NCBI GenBank assembly: GCA_965201045.1
Contig: OZ241746.1
Location: 2,480,001 to 2,544,000 of the forward strand
DNA from: JAPORK01 sp026710285
GTDB lineage: Bacteria > Pseudomonadota > Gammaproteobacteria > Pseudomonadales > Endozoicomonadaceae
DNA: 64,000 bases
Direction of reading: 5' to 3'
Positions 19,182 through 28,437 of the stretch are shown here, piece after piece (the stretch's first letter is position 1; every line of letters begins with the position of its first letter). A program made the position numbers and the translations under genes. Below the pieces are notes generated by a model that searched no databases, was not told the DNA's origin, and saw nothing but the letters and a program-made list of their open reading frames with translations.

Positions 19182-19547
19182 GTCGCCCCTGAAAAACATC
19201 TAAACAGTTGTTTTAAAAGCTATTTAATAGTATTTTAACAAAAATTTCGACCAGTTTTTATATGATCAAGCAATTTTTCTGGTCGAAATTTGTTCAAAAC
19301 AGAGCTTTTAATACATCCTGATAATTGGTTATAATGAGAATGAAAAATGATTGAAAGAAATTCAATATACACAACAAAGGTATAATTTATTTCTCATTAT
19401 ATAGCTGATTACCATAAAATAAAGAAACAAAATAAAACTTTTTGGTCGTTTTTTTGTTATTTGTATGACGTATAACTTGGAATTAAAATTTTGTTGAATT
19501 TAATCTGAAATAAATTATGCGTTAAAATTATATTTTTCAGGGGCGAC
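19182..19547. mobile_element. MITE, 366 bp, 15-bp inverted ends, 6-bp target duplication
   Basis: GTCGCCCCTGAAAAA at 19182-19196 is perfectly inverted at 19533-19547. Both ends are flanked by TAAGTA (19176-19181 and 19548-19553), a perfect direct repeat. Inside, AAATTTCGACCAG (19242-19254) pairs with CTGGTCGAAATTT (19279-19291). No ORF of note. The left target copy overlaps the stop region of the secreted-protein gene. Confidence 0.8.
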
Positions 19548-19557
19548 TAAGTAGTAA

Positions 19558-19601
19558 TAAGTGAAAATCAAGCCTGCATGTAAAACATTGACTCATCATC
19601 C
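19558..19601. mobile_element. ISL3 terminal fragment
   Basis: About 42 bp (GTGAAAATCAAGC, then ATGTAAAACATTGACT) match the left end of the complete ISL3 element at 39561-39600. It is cut off where the ISAs1-type end starts at 19603, so the ISAs1 element probably inserted into an older ISL3 copy. Confidence 0.6.
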
Positions 19602-19602
19602 A

Positions 19603-20385
19603 GGGCTTACGCACCAGTCACGATAAATGATTTAAGCAGCCTTGACAGATAGCTATTACTCCAGCCAGCCTTCTTTCTTTTGCCTCTCATGCTGCGTTTG
19701 CCGGCTTTATCAAGCTGTAAAATGTTCAGGTCTATGTGGCGCAGAGTTGAGAGATTTTCTGCAGCATTGTCGTTCTTTGTCTGGCAAACATCCTCAGAAA
19801 ATGCAATGTCGAGCATCCAGTGCAGGTTATTCTCAACTTCCCAGTGCGTTTTGGTAGTCAAGAGCATATCCTTCGCTGTCATTTTTTTACTGCAAATGTA
19901 GAAGCGAAGCGCTGTGACTTCACCATTAATCGTTCTGTCAGCCTGTACAACACTAAACTGTTTCAGACCTTCCCAAGTTTCATTATCTCTCAGAGTTTCA
20001 GTGTCAGTAAATACCCAGCAACAACGATATTCTTCTCTTCCGTGACCATGGTTAAATTCCTCATAAAAGGTATCATAGAAGACCGTGTCCACCGGATGTT
20101 TTTCCCAGTGCTTTTCAATGTGGTTTTGAATATCTTCCTTCAGGTTTTTCTGGTTGCCTTTGACTGTCAGCAAATAATCTGCACCCTCAGCAACAACAGG
20201 TTTTAGCGATGATCTTTTGGCAGCTCATAGCATCAGCAGTGATTAGGCAACCTGTAAGATCAATAGCTGTCAGCAGGTCAGGGACGGCAGTAATCTCATT
20301 ACTTTTTTTGTCGACTTTTTTTGACCAAGCACCATGGATAATTTTGAACTCCAGGCACTGACAATATTATTTTTTGTATGCCTCA
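19603..20385 (-). pseudogene. ISAs1-family transposase, 5'-truncated with two frameshifts
   Basis: From 20385 leftwards one can read NNIVSAWSSKLSMVLGQK, a frameshift at an A-run, SNEITAVPDLLTAIDLTGCL, ITADAMSCQKIIAK, a second frameshift at another A-run, then VVAEGADYLLTVKGNQKN and an intact C-terminal part (19607-20173) with HWEVENNLHWMLDIAFSEDV. This is the ISAs1/H-repeat family order. The N-terminal third is missing next to the elyC-like gene. The stop codon overlaps the terminal sequence TGGTGCGTAAGCCCTG, which also bounds the MITE at 34376-34580. Not functional. Confidence 0.85.
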
Positions 20386-20400
20386 ATCTGAGATCACTGT

Positions 20401-21162
20401 TTAGATCTTTAACCAGCGAAAAATATCAAGTTGATATAAGCCCACCAGTTCATGAAACGCAATGCTGGTGATAGCTATATTGTAACTGCGTGGAAACCAG
20501 TGAATATGAGGCCAGAGAAAATCTGCGGCGACCGGTTTAACATGCATGCCAAAGTGCTCAAAACATTTAACTGAGCGTGGCATATGAGTTGCGCTGGTAA
20601 TTAGTAATGCAGATGTAAATTTATGTTGCTGCAGCAAAGGGATTGTAAATTGAGCATTTTCAAAGGTATTTTTGCTTTTACCTTCAGTAATAATTTGCTC
20701 TGCAGGAATACCTGCTGCGGTTAATTGCTGCTTATAAGCGGCAGCTTCTGATATTGGTTGAGACGATGTTACCCCGCCGGAAATAAAAATTGTATAATGC
20801 AATCCCAGTTTTTTTGCCTGGTTATACACAGTAATTGCTTTCATAATGCGTGAATAACCAGATATTGAAGGTTCTGTTTTAAAAGGAGAGGTGGATATTC
20901 CGCTACCTAAAATAACCATGGCATGATGATTGTACAGCTCTTTTTCCTGCAGGGTTGCAGGTACTTCTTTTTCCAGCGTATAAGCAAGCAGTGCAGGAAT
21001 CAGACCGTTACCGCAAAACCAGGCAAGGAGGATAGTAATTAACAGTAACTTTCTGGCAAAGGCTTTTTTCCAGGCCAGAAACGAAATGATCAGTGCGCTA
21101 AAAAATAAACACTCAGGAGAAGTTAAAATTTTTATTACGTCAGTGAGTATCTTTGTCAGCAT
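20401..21162 (-). CDS. DUF218 protein of the ElyC/SanA/YdcF group
   Basis: 253 residues. Two N-terminal membrane segments (about 15-33 and 38-58), then a DUF218 Rossmann-like domain with the family signatures HAMVILGSGI, FISGGVTSS, EGKSKNTFENA and LLITSATHMPRS. ElyC of Escherichia coli acts in peptidoglycan or undecaprenyl-phosphate metabolism at the envelope; SanA affects vancomycin sensitivity. Length and two-helix N-terminus fit the ElyC type best, but I do not assign a symbol. It stands alone between the ISAs1 remnant and dapB. Confidence 0.85.
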   Translation of the reverse strand: MLTKILTDVIKILTSPECLFFSALIISFLAWKKAFARKLLLITILLAWFCGNGLIPALLAYTLEKEVPATLQEKELYNHHAMVILGSGISTSPFKTEPSISGYSRIMKAITVYNQAKKLGLHYTIFISGGVTSSQPISEAAAYKQQLTAAGIPAEQIITEGKSKNTFENAQFTIPLLQQHKFTSALLITSATHMPRSVKCFEHFGMHVKPVAADFLWPHIHWFPRSYNIAITSIAFHELVGLYQLDIFRWLKI

Positions 21163-21250
21163 TTTTTTATTTCAGCATTGATGAAAATAAAAGGGAAACG
21201 CACAGAGTATGATTTTTTCATACTCTGATTAAAAATGTAATCTTGTGTTT

Positions 21251-22054
21251 TTATAAATCAAGAACATCCATCATATCATAAAGACCTGAAGTTTTGTTGG
21301 CAAGCCACAGGGCGGCCTGTACTGCACCCGCTGCATAATGATTACGGCTGGATGATGTATGAGTGATTTCTATTTGTTCACCTTCACCAGCAAACAATGC
21401 AGTATGTTCACCAACAATATCACCAGCACGGATACTGGAAAAGCCAATGGTCTCACGGGGACGTATCCCCTGTTTTGTACCATGACGACCGTAAACAGCA
21501 TGCTGATTTAGTGAACGATTAAGCACATCGGCAATGATTTCACCCATTTTTAACGCCGTTCCGGAAGGTGCGTCTTGTTTGTTGCGGTGATGTTTTTCAA
21601 TGATTTCTATATCGCTATGTTTACCCAGTGTTTTGGCAGCTACCTGCAATAACTTAAACATCAGGTTGACCCCGGTACTCATGTTGGGAGCAAAAACAAT
21701 CGGGATTGATTTTGCAGCGACCTGAATTGTTTGTTTTTCTTCCACAGAAAAGCCGGTAGTCCCAATGACAATACCTTTATTATATTGCTGGCAAAGTGGT
21801 AATAAACTGAGTGTTGTCTGCGGCGTAGTAAAATCAATTAAAGCATCAGCAGATTGCATTACTTTCTCAGGGTTATCAGTCACGGTGACTCCGGTTTTAG
21901 TACCGTTTATTAGCTTGCCTGTATCGATACCGAGAAGCGTATCATTTTTACGACAAAGCGCTGCTGTTAACAGGCTTTGCTGTTCATTAAGGATTGCTTT
22001 TATTACTTCACGACCCATGCGACCGCCGGCACCGATAACTGCAATACGAATCAT
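21251..22054 (-). CDS. dapB: 4-hydroxy-tetrahydrodipicolinate reductase
   Basis: 267 residues, normal. DapB makes tetrahydrodipicolinate using NAD(P)H in the lysine and meso-diaminopimelate pathway, so it also feeds peptidoglycan. N-terminal dinucleotide-binding motif VIGAGGRMGREV, then IDFTTPQ, IGTTGFS, and the catalytic signature EKHHRNKQDAPSGTALKMGE. ATG at 22054 has AAGGA upstream and gives the family start MIRIAVIGA; a longer in-frame extension to 22141 is not conserved and is rejected. Confidence 0.97.
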   Translation of the reverse strand: MIRIAVIGAGGRMGREVIKAILNEQQSLLTAALCRKNDTLLGIDTGKLINGTKTGVTVTDNPEKVMQSADALIDFTTPQTTLSLLPLCQQYNKGIVIGTTGFSVEEKQTIQVAAKSIPIVFAPNMSTGVNLMFKLLQVAAKTLGKHSDIEIIEKHHRNKQDAPSGTALKMGEIIADVLNRSLNQHAVYGRHGTKQGIRPRETIGFSSIRAGDIVGEHTALFAGEGEQIEITHTSSSRNHYAAGAVQAALWLANKTSGLYDMMDVLDL

Positions 22055-22567
22055 GGTATTTTTCCTTATATTGAAAATATTGTTGTCAATCCACAAGATA
22101 AGTATTCTGCAAAACAAAGACAATAACGTACAATGCAGCAAAAGCCAAGAAATCTTGTAAATTCTTACAGATAAAACCCCCAGCTCAGAGTTTTTGGTTT
22201 AATTAAAATCCTTAATTAACAGATAGATAGTGATAAAAACTGTGTCATTCCAGCAGATGTCGCCGGAATCCGGTAACAGGAAAGTTATATTTTTAGTGAT
22301 AATTACCTTTAATGGATTCTTGCTTTTACGGGAATAACGGCATATTTTTGAAAATAATACTATGAAAAATAGTACATTATGCCAAAAAATCTCCCAACTG
22401 AGGCAGATAAAAGGTTTGACCTGTGCGCCCCTTGTTTAGCATCAGTTTTCTTGTTTGTACAGACTGTAAGGGTAAATCTTCATATCAGGAATGATCTTAT
22501 TTGCTTAGATCGGTTTTTTGTTTTAATTTGGAAGACTGATTTTATTGATAAGAGGTAACAATACGCC
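22055..22567. other. Intergenic stretch with a degenerate dispersed repeat
   Basis: No gene seen. The part around 22185-22260 (GAGTTTTTGG, AAAATCCTT, GTCATTCC) resembles 17505-17580 loosely, suggesting a worn dispersed repeat. The divergent promoters of dapB and hldD must also lie here. Confidence 0.35.
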
Positions 22568-23512
22568 ATGATCATTGTAACAGGTGCTGCAGGTTTTATT
22601 GGTAGTAATTTAGTATGGACGCTCAATCGTCGGGGATTAACCGATATTGTGCTGGTGGATCAAATGGACTCAACGGAGAAGTTCAAAAATTTGCAACATC
22701 TGCAGTTTCGTAATTTAATTGCGCCGAATGATTTTTTAGCCTCGCTGGATAGTTATAAGAGTGCCAGTATCGTTTTTCATCAGGGTGCAATTACCGACAC
22801 AACGCTAAGTGATGGTGCTCTGATGATGCAGCAAAACTATGATTACTCAAAACAGTTACTGAGCTGGTGCCAGCAAGATCATCGACGTTTTATCTATGCT
22901 TCTTCTGCAGCTGTTTATGGCGATGGTAATAATGGATTTGCAATAGAACCACAAAGTGAAAACCCTCTAAATATTTATGGCTTTTCCAAGCTGATGTTTG
23001 ATCGCTATGTAGGGCAACAGCTCAGCCATGCACAGATTGTTGGTTTACGTTATTTTAATGTTTACGGACCCCAGGAAAAACATAAAGACCGTATGGCTTC
23101 GGTGCCATGGCATTTGATGAATCAGGCGCATAATGTCAGTACAATGCGCCTGTTTGAAGGCAGTGAACACTTTCAGCGAGATTTTATCCATGTTGATGAT
23201 GTTGTTAAAGTTAATCTGTTTTTTATGGATAACCCAAGTCTGTCAGGTCTGTTTAATGTGGGAACAGGGCAAGCCAGAACCTTTGCTGAAATAGGCGAAA
23301 TATTGCAAAAATTAATGCCTTTTGCGTCTTTGCAAACGATTCCGTTTCCAAAAGATCTGGAGGGCAAATATCAAAAATCTACTTGTGCTGATCTGTCTTT
23401 GCTGTATGCGGTAGGCTATCATGGACCGTGGATTTCACCTGAAGACGGTATGACTGATTACTACCATCACTTTATTAGTCACGGTGGTTATCGTCCGGTA
23501 TTGTCGGCATGA
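22568..23512 (+). CDS. hldD: ADP-L-glycero-D-manno-heptose-6-epimerase
   Basis: 314 residues. HldD (RfaD) converts ADP-D-glycero-D-manno-heptose to the L-glycero form used in the LPS inner core. The sequence opens with MIIVTGAAGFIGSNLV, the NAD(P)-binding motif of the extended short-chain dehydrogenases. It has the catalytic YGFSK (Tyr-x3-Lys), GLRYFNVYGPQE, and the substrate loop FIHVDDVV. GAGG lies upstream of the ATG. It stands alone, not in an LPS cluster. Presence of HldD implies a heptose-containing LPS core. Confidence 0.96.
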   Translation: MIIVTGAAGFIGSNLVWTLNRRGLTDIVLVDQMDSTEKFKNLQHLQFRNLIAPNDFLASLDSYKSASIVFHQGAITDTTLSDGALMMQQNYDYSKQLLSWCQQDHRRFIYASSAAVYGDGNNGFAIEPQSENPLNIYGFSKLMFDRYVGQQLSHAQIVGLRYFNVYGPQEKHKDRMASVPWHLMNQAHNVSTMRLFEGSEHFQRDFIHVDDVVKVNLFFMDNPSLSGLFNVGTGQARTFAEIGEILQKLMPFASLQTIPFPKDLEGKYQKSTCADLSLLYAVGYHGPWISPEDGMTDYYHHFISHGGYRPVLSA

Positions 23513-23798
23513 GTAGCCGCATGAAAAAAATTTACATCCAGAGAAGTTGCTGTTAACAAGCATGAAGGAAAGTGGCTATAAAATCCCGGATTGCGGCTCC
23601 TGAAGAAGCTGAGCCTGATCCGGATAGTAATAACTAATGCAAAGTAACGCTGTTCGTTATAGCGAGCTTTCTGTTTTTTCTGCCGTGAATTATCATTTTT
23701 GTAAGCATACATCGTGGAGGAAAACTGTTTTTTGTTGATTGATTATTGCAAAACAGTTAAATGCAACAATCAATACCTCACTGACAATTTATTTATTG

Positions 23799-24977
23799 TT
23801 AAATTTTTTGTAAATTTGTGTCCAGAGCTGAAGTGTCTTTTGAGATATTTTTGTACGATGCTTCCAAACAAAACAGTTGATCTCCTTGCATGATAAAACG
23901 CAATGTTGCATCTTCTTTATACTTATTATCAGGTTCTATCTTTTCATCTTCCGGGCTGGCAAGAATATCTATTGGGGTGGCAAAAATACTTGCCATCGAA
24001 GTTTCGGGAAAATCATCTGATCTTATTTTTCTTTTAAGAGTAAACAGGTAAGTATCATCGTCCACTTGTTGCATGTTATATTCATGCTTTGCATCTTCAC
24101 CTTCAGGTAATATCTGCTCCATATCACCAGTTACCGCTTGTTTGGCAGAATTAAATATATTTGGTGAAAATAGCTTATCCAAAAAGAATTTTTGTTTTAT
24201 GCTTTTATTTAAAAATTCACCCTCTACAGTTGTTTGTAATTTTTCATTTATTTCCATCTCATTCTGTATTTCTGATTCTTTTGGAGATAACAGTCTGTTG
24301 TTGTCAGCAAACTTCAAATCATACTCTGAACTTTTAAAGTTGTTTTTTAACTGAGTAAAACTAAGAAAATTATTAATCACGCTATCTTCAGGATCTGCTG
24401 TAAAACTTTTTTCCACTGCATCTGCACTTGCTATTAACCGTGAAGTAATATTCTGTTCCGTTGTTCCCATTGCTAAAGCGGTTTTTACAGTTGTTTCTTC
24501 TTTTTGCTGCATATTTATTGTAAAAAACTGAGGAAATTTAATTGATAAAAATAAATTACCATCATTAACGCTGAGATTAAATCGATCACGATAACGATCA
24601 GATACAATATCTTTTAATGTTAAAAATGCGTCCATTCTTTCTTTTGGTTGCCTTTGCTCGTCTTTAAACACTCCAAAATATTTAACCGCATCCAAGGTAT
24701 CTGATTTTTCACACAATTTAACCAATGCTAAATAATCATCTGTAAAAAGGATATCAGCTTCTTTCGGATTAGTTTTGAAGTTTATAGTGAAACGTATACC
24801 GTCAGGATACAGTTCTTTAACAAAGAGAGTCTCAATCTGAGGTTTATTTTTTATAGTGAGTTGTTTTAGCAGCTCAAAAGCCCCTGCTCTGTCGTCAAGA
24901 CTACTTTTTGAATCAAGGAACAGGTTGAATAACTCCAGTGTCAGTAAATGATCTTCTTCATTGACCAGTGATAACAT
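23799..24977 (-). CDS. Hypothetical protein with two internal repeats, operon gene 2
   Basis: 392 residues, no recognised family, no signal peptide or membrane segment. Residues about 9-65 and 85-150 look like two copies of one unit: pattern L..LF..F.D....(D/E)R..AF..LK.(L/I), then a Lys/Arg-rich turn, then (D)G..F.I.F. The middle and C-terminal parts are acidic and beta-rich by appearance (YLFTLKRKI, TLRFIMQGDQLFCLEASYKN). It starts six nt after the stop of the 108-residue gene upstream, so the two form an operon. Cytoplasmic or non-classically secreted; function unknown. Confidence 0.6.
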   Translation of the reverse strand: MLSLVNEEDHLLTLELFNLFLDSKSSLDDRAGAFELLKQLTIKNKPQIETLFVKELYPDGIRFTINFKTNPKEADILFTDDYLALVKLCEKSDTLDAVKYFGVFKDEQRQPKERMDAFLTLKDIVSDRYRDRFNLSVNDGNLFLSIKFPQFFTINMQQKEETTVKTALAMGTTEQNITSRLIASADAVEKSFTADPEDSVINNFLSFTQLKNNFKSSEYDLKFADNNRLLSPKESEIQNEMEINEKLQTTVEGEFLNKSIKQKFFLDKLFSPNIFNSAKQAVTGDMEQILPEGEDAKHEYNMQQVDDDTYLFTLKRKIRSDDFPETSMASIFATPIDILASPEDEKIEPDNKYKEDATLRFIMQGDQLFCLEASYKNISKDTSALDTNLQKI

Positions 24978-24983
24978 TTTGGC

Positions 24984-25310
24984 TTAATCTTCTTGCAGTT
25001 TTACTGTCTGCTTTTGTGTACCTACCAGCAGAGAGAGAGTGCATTTTTCATAATCTAATTCTGTTTTAAACTTACTTTTGTGTTGCTCAGCTGCATTTTG
25101 TTTAAAGTATTGATATATATCTATTTTTTCTTGTTTGTTGGTGGTTGTTATAAAGCGTTCAGCTTTGGTTTCAATTTGTGTTCTTTTTGGATTTTGTAAA
25201 AACCTTTTCAGTAATAGTAATAATTTATTCAATAAAGTTTGCTTTTCTGAATGAGAAAAATCAACCGGAGCAGTTCGGTTTCCAATGTTGATCTGTATTT
25301 TATTACTCAT
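24984..25310 (-). CDS. Hypothetical protein, operon gene 1
   Basis: 108 residues, preceded by AGGGAGAG about seven nt from the ATG. No recognised family. The pattern NKLLLLLKRFLQNPKR, then ETKAERF, then NKQEKIDIYQYFKQNA and CTLSLLVG, resembles the repeat unit in its operon partner (helix pair, NK..I...F, then beta strand), so the two may be one domain in single and double form. Expression is likely coupled to the next gene. Confidence 0.6.
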   Translation of the reverse strand: MSNKIQINIGNRTAPVDFSHSEKQTLLNKLLLLLKRFLQNPKRTQIETKAERFITTTNKQEKIDIYQYFKQNAAEQHKSKFKTELDYEKCTLSLLVGTQKQTVKLQED

Positions 25311-25477
25311 TATTAACTCTCCCTTGTATCAATAAGATAAAAGAGTGATAAAGTCAGTCAAAATAAGAAAATACTTTAAGGTTTAATATATGCTACAGCA
25401 AAAGTATTTAGCTTAATTGTATGTTGATTTCGGACCATGAATTGAAAGTTACAATAAAAACGAGGAGGTCAATCTCT

Positions 25478-25513
25478 ATGTTATCATATGTTTTTAAGTC
25501 AAAGTACTGCTGA
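25478..25513 (+). CDS. Possible 11-codon leader ORF before aspS
   Basis: A strong ribosome-binding sequence (GAGGAGG, 25463-25469) lies eight nt before ATG TTA TCA, giving MLSYVFKSKYC and stop. It is the best Shine-Dalgarno in the 353-bp divergent gap between the hypothetical operon and aspS, yet no longer frame follows. Could be a leader peptide, a remnant, or chance. I see nothing else in this gap except presumed promoters. Confidence 0.25.
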   Translation: MLSYVFKSKYC

Positions 25514-25663
25514 TTTTAAAAAATGAGTTACATCGATTTTATAATGAATATCTGCTTATTTGTGCTACACAACATCAGAGAGTAAATTAAAACTACGCTT
25601 TTGATCATAAACGCAGTAAAATTTATATCCCGATCGTTTTATGTTTAGTTGAGAGAATAATTT

Positions 25664-27442
25664 ATGCGCAGCCAATTATGTGGTGAACTTTGTTTAGAAA
25701 ACACTGATGAAACAGTTATTATTGAAGGCTGGATTAACCGTAACCGTCGGCATGGAAGTCTGATTTTTGTTGATCTTCGTGATTATAGTGGTATCATCCA
25801 GATTGTTATTGAGCCAGACACCCCGGAACTTGTGGAGCGCATTAATAGTTGCCGAAGTGAATATGTTATCAGAGCTGAAGGGGTCGTCAGAAAACGGATG
25901 GGGGCAGCAAATCCGGATATGCCCACTGGTGAAATTGAAGTATTAGCCAGGGATATTACCATACTAAATACAGCAAAACCGCTGCCTTTTCAGCTCGATG
26001 GTCCAATTGAAGCCGGTGAAGATATTCGCCTGAAATACCGTTACCTCGAATTACGTCGTGCTGATTTACAGCAAAAAATTATTTTTCGCTCACGGCTGAC
26101 TCAGGTTATTCGCAATTATTTCGATCAAAATGGTTTTTTAGATATTGAAACCCCGATGTTAACCCGTGCCACGCCTGAAGGTGCAAGAGATTATGTGGTA
26201 CCCAGCCGCATTTATCCGGGAAAATTTTTTGCTCTGCCCCAATCTCCACAGCTTTTCAAGCAGTTGCTCATGATTTCCGGATTTGATCGTTACTACCAAA
26301 TTGTAAAATGCTTTCGGGATGAAGATCTGCGGGCTGACCGGCAACCGGAATTTACTCAGGTAGATGTAGAGATGTCCTTCATGGATGAAAAGGCGATTCG
26401 CAATGTTGCAGAAACAATGCTCAAGCAGCTTTTTGTACAGCTTAAACAGATTAAACTTGATGATTTCCCTTGTATTACTTATGCTGAAGCAATGCGTAAA
26501 TATGGTTCAGATAAACCGGATTTACGTATTCCCGGGGTATTAACAGATGTTGATGATCTGGTCAAAACAGTGGAGTTTGCAGTCTTTTCTGCTCCTGCCA
26601 ATAGTGATAATGGTCGTGTAGCAGCATTGAGAGTGCCAGGTGGTGCCTCTTTAAGTCGCGGTAAAATTGATCAGTATACGCAGTTTGTTAAGACCTTCGG
26701 CGCTAAAGGGCTGGCGTGGATGAAAGTAAATGCAGTGGAAAAGGGTGTTGAAGGATTACAATCACCCATTATAAAATTTTTGGGCACTGATATTCCGGTT
26801 GCAATTGCTAAAAGAACCCAAGCTGAAAATGGCGATCTGATTTTCTTTGGTGCAGATGATACCTCTGTGGTCAATGAGAGTATGGGAGCACTGCGGAATA
26901 AACTGGGTGAAGATTTATCGCTTTATTCTTGTGAGTGGGCACCTTTGTGGGTGGTTGATTTTCCAATGTTTGAATATGACAGCGAAACCGGCTGGACCGC
27001 ATTGCACCATCCTTTCACTGCGCCTGCCTGTTCCGAAGAAGCATTGTTAGCGTCACCGGGTGAAGCTTTATCCCGTGCTTATGATCTTGTTTTAAATGGA
27101 TTTGAAATTGGCGGAGGATCCATTCGGATTCATCAAAAATCTATGCAGCAGGCTGTCTTTAAACTGTTAGCGATTGATGAGCAGGAGCAACAGGAAAAAT
27201 TTGGATTTTTGCTTGATGCTTTACAATATGGTGCACCTCCGCATGGTGGATTTGCCCTGGGGCTTGACCGAATCGCTATGCTGATGACGCATGCGGCGTC
27301 AATCAGAGAAGTTATCGCTTTTCCAAAGACGCTGTCGTCTTCCTGTTTGATGACTCAGGCGCCTTCTGAGGTTGATGAAGAGCAGCTGCAGCAGATAAAT
27401 ATTAAGGTTCATCATGATACCAATGTTTCTAATCCTTCATAA
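25664..27442 (+). CDS. aspS: Aspartyl-tRNA synthetase
   Basis: 592 residues, the usual bacterial AspRS size. A class II synthetase charging tRNA-Asp. N-terminal OB-fold anticodon domain (GWINRNRRHGSLIFVDLRDY), motif 1 region (IETPMLTRATPEGARDYVVP), QSPQLFKQLLM, motif 2 (CFRDEDLRADRQPEFTQVDV), the bacterial GAD insertion domain, and motif 3 (GGFALGLDRIAMLM). Start ATG at 25664 gives the standard start (MRSQLCGEL). yebC follows after 58 bp, as in many gammaproteobacteria. Confidence 0.97.
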   Translation: MRSQLCGELCLENTDETVIIEGWINRNRRHGSLIFVDLRDYSGIIQIVIEPDTPELVERINSCRSEYVIRAEGVVRKRMGAANPDMPTGEIEVLARDITILNTAKPLPFQLDGPIEAGEDIRLKYRYLELRRADLQQKIIFRSRLTQVIRNYFDQNGFLDIETPMLTRATPEGARDYVVPSRIYPGKFFALPQSPQLFKQLLMISGFDRYYQIVKCFRDEDLRADRQPEFTQVDVEMSFMDEKAIRNVAETMLKQLFVQLKQIKLDDFPCITYAEAMRKYGSDKPDLRIPGVLTDVDDLVKTVEFAVFSAPANSDNGRVAALRVPGGASLSRGKIDQYTQFVKTFGAKGLAWMKVNAVEKGVEGLQSPIIKFLGTDIPVAIAKRTQAENGDLIFFGADDTSVVNESMGALRNKLGEDLSLYSCEWAPLWVVDFPMFEYDSETGWTALHHPFTAPACSEEALLASPGEALSRAYDLVLNGFEIGGGSIRIHQKSMQQAVFKLLAIDEQEQQEKFGFLLDALQYGAPPHGGFALGLDRIAMLMTHAASIREVIAFPKTLSSSCLMTQAPSEVDEEQLQQINIKVHHDTNVSNPS

Positions 27443-27500
27443 AATTAAAACAATACAATTTTAATGCAGACAATGGTGATTTAAGTTAAGGGGATCAAAA

Positions 27501-28244
27501 ATGGCAGGACATAGTAAATGGGCAAATATAAAGCACAGAAAAGCAGCACAGGATGCAAAACGGGGCAAATTATTTACCAAATTAATTCATGAATTAGTGG
27601 TAGCTGCTAGAGCTGGTGCTAATGTGGAAGATAATCCACGCCTGCGTGCTGCCGTAGATAAAGCGCTGGGTGCTAACATGACCCGGGATACCATTGATCG
27701 TGCTATTAAACGCGGTGCCGGTGGTGATGATAGTGCAAATATGGAAGAGATAACCTACGAAGGTTATGGTGTTAATGGTGTTGCGGTGTTGGTAGAGTGT
27801 CTCTCTGATAACCGTAATCGTACCGTTTCTGAGGTACGACATGCTTTTTCTAAACATGGCGGCAGCCTTGGTACCGATGGATCTGTTGCCTATTTATTTG
27901 ATAAAAAAGGGCAAATTTTATTTGAAAATATTGATGATGAGGAATCTTTGATAGAGGCTGCACTGGAGGCAGGTGCAGAAGATGTTATTGGTGATGATGA
28001 AGGTGGCATGGAAGTACTGACAGAGTGGACGCAGTTTTCTGCCATCAAAGAGGCGCTGCAAAAAGCCGGTTTTAACGGAGTGAGCGCTGAAGTCGCTATG
28101 ATTCCTTCAAACAAGATAACACTCAATCAGGAAGAAGCAGAAAAGCTAATAAAAATGGTGGAACGGCTGGAAGATCTGGATGATGTACAAAATGTGTATA
28201 CAAATGCTGATATTTCTGATAGCATTCTGGCAGCAATACTGTGA
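27501..28244 (+). CDS. yebC: YebC/TACO1 family translational regulator
   Basis: 247 residues. Family start MAGHSKWANIKHRKAAQDAK, then RAAVDKALGANMTRDTIDRA, YEGYGVNGVAVLVECLSDNR, and the TxF-type region LTEWTQFSAIKEAL are all conserved. Members were first described as transcription regulators; more recent work connects them with resolving ribosome pausing. GGGG precedes the ATG. In many relatives ruvC, ruvA and ruvB follow yebC; here deoD follows instead, so the order is rearranged. Confidence 0.95.
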   Translation: MAGHSKWANIKHRKAAQDAKRGKLFTKLIHELVVAARAGANVEDNPRLRAAVDKALGANMTRDTIDRAIKRGAGGDDSANMEEITYEGYGVNGVAVLVECLSDNRNRTVSEVRHAFSKHGGSLGTDGSVAYLFDKKGQILFENIDDEESLIEAALEAGAEDVIGDDEGGMEVLTEWTQFSAIKEALQKAGFNGVSAEVAMIPSNKITLNQEEAEKLIKMVERLEDLDDVQNVYTNADISDSILAAIL

Positions 28245-28437
28245 TACAGTGTTGTGCAACATTTTGTTTATCTCAAAGTAAAGTGAAAGTAGCGTATTTA
28301 TCTGCCGGTATGCTTTAAAAAAAATGACGCCAACTAAATCAGGTATTTCTAGCAACATTGGTTGTTGATTGTATAAGGCGAAAGCTGTTACGTACGTACG
28401 TATTGAATTGTAAAGTTTTAAATTGTGAAGGATAGCA

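Noticed and set aside
22055..22141. Longer N-terminus for DapB
   Set aside because: The extra 29 residues are hydrophobic and not part of the family; ATG 22054 has a good ribosome-binding site.
23799..25310. Calling the two-gene operon type IV effectors
   Set aside because: No secretion signal or effector domain could be seen; the idea rests only on lack of homology.
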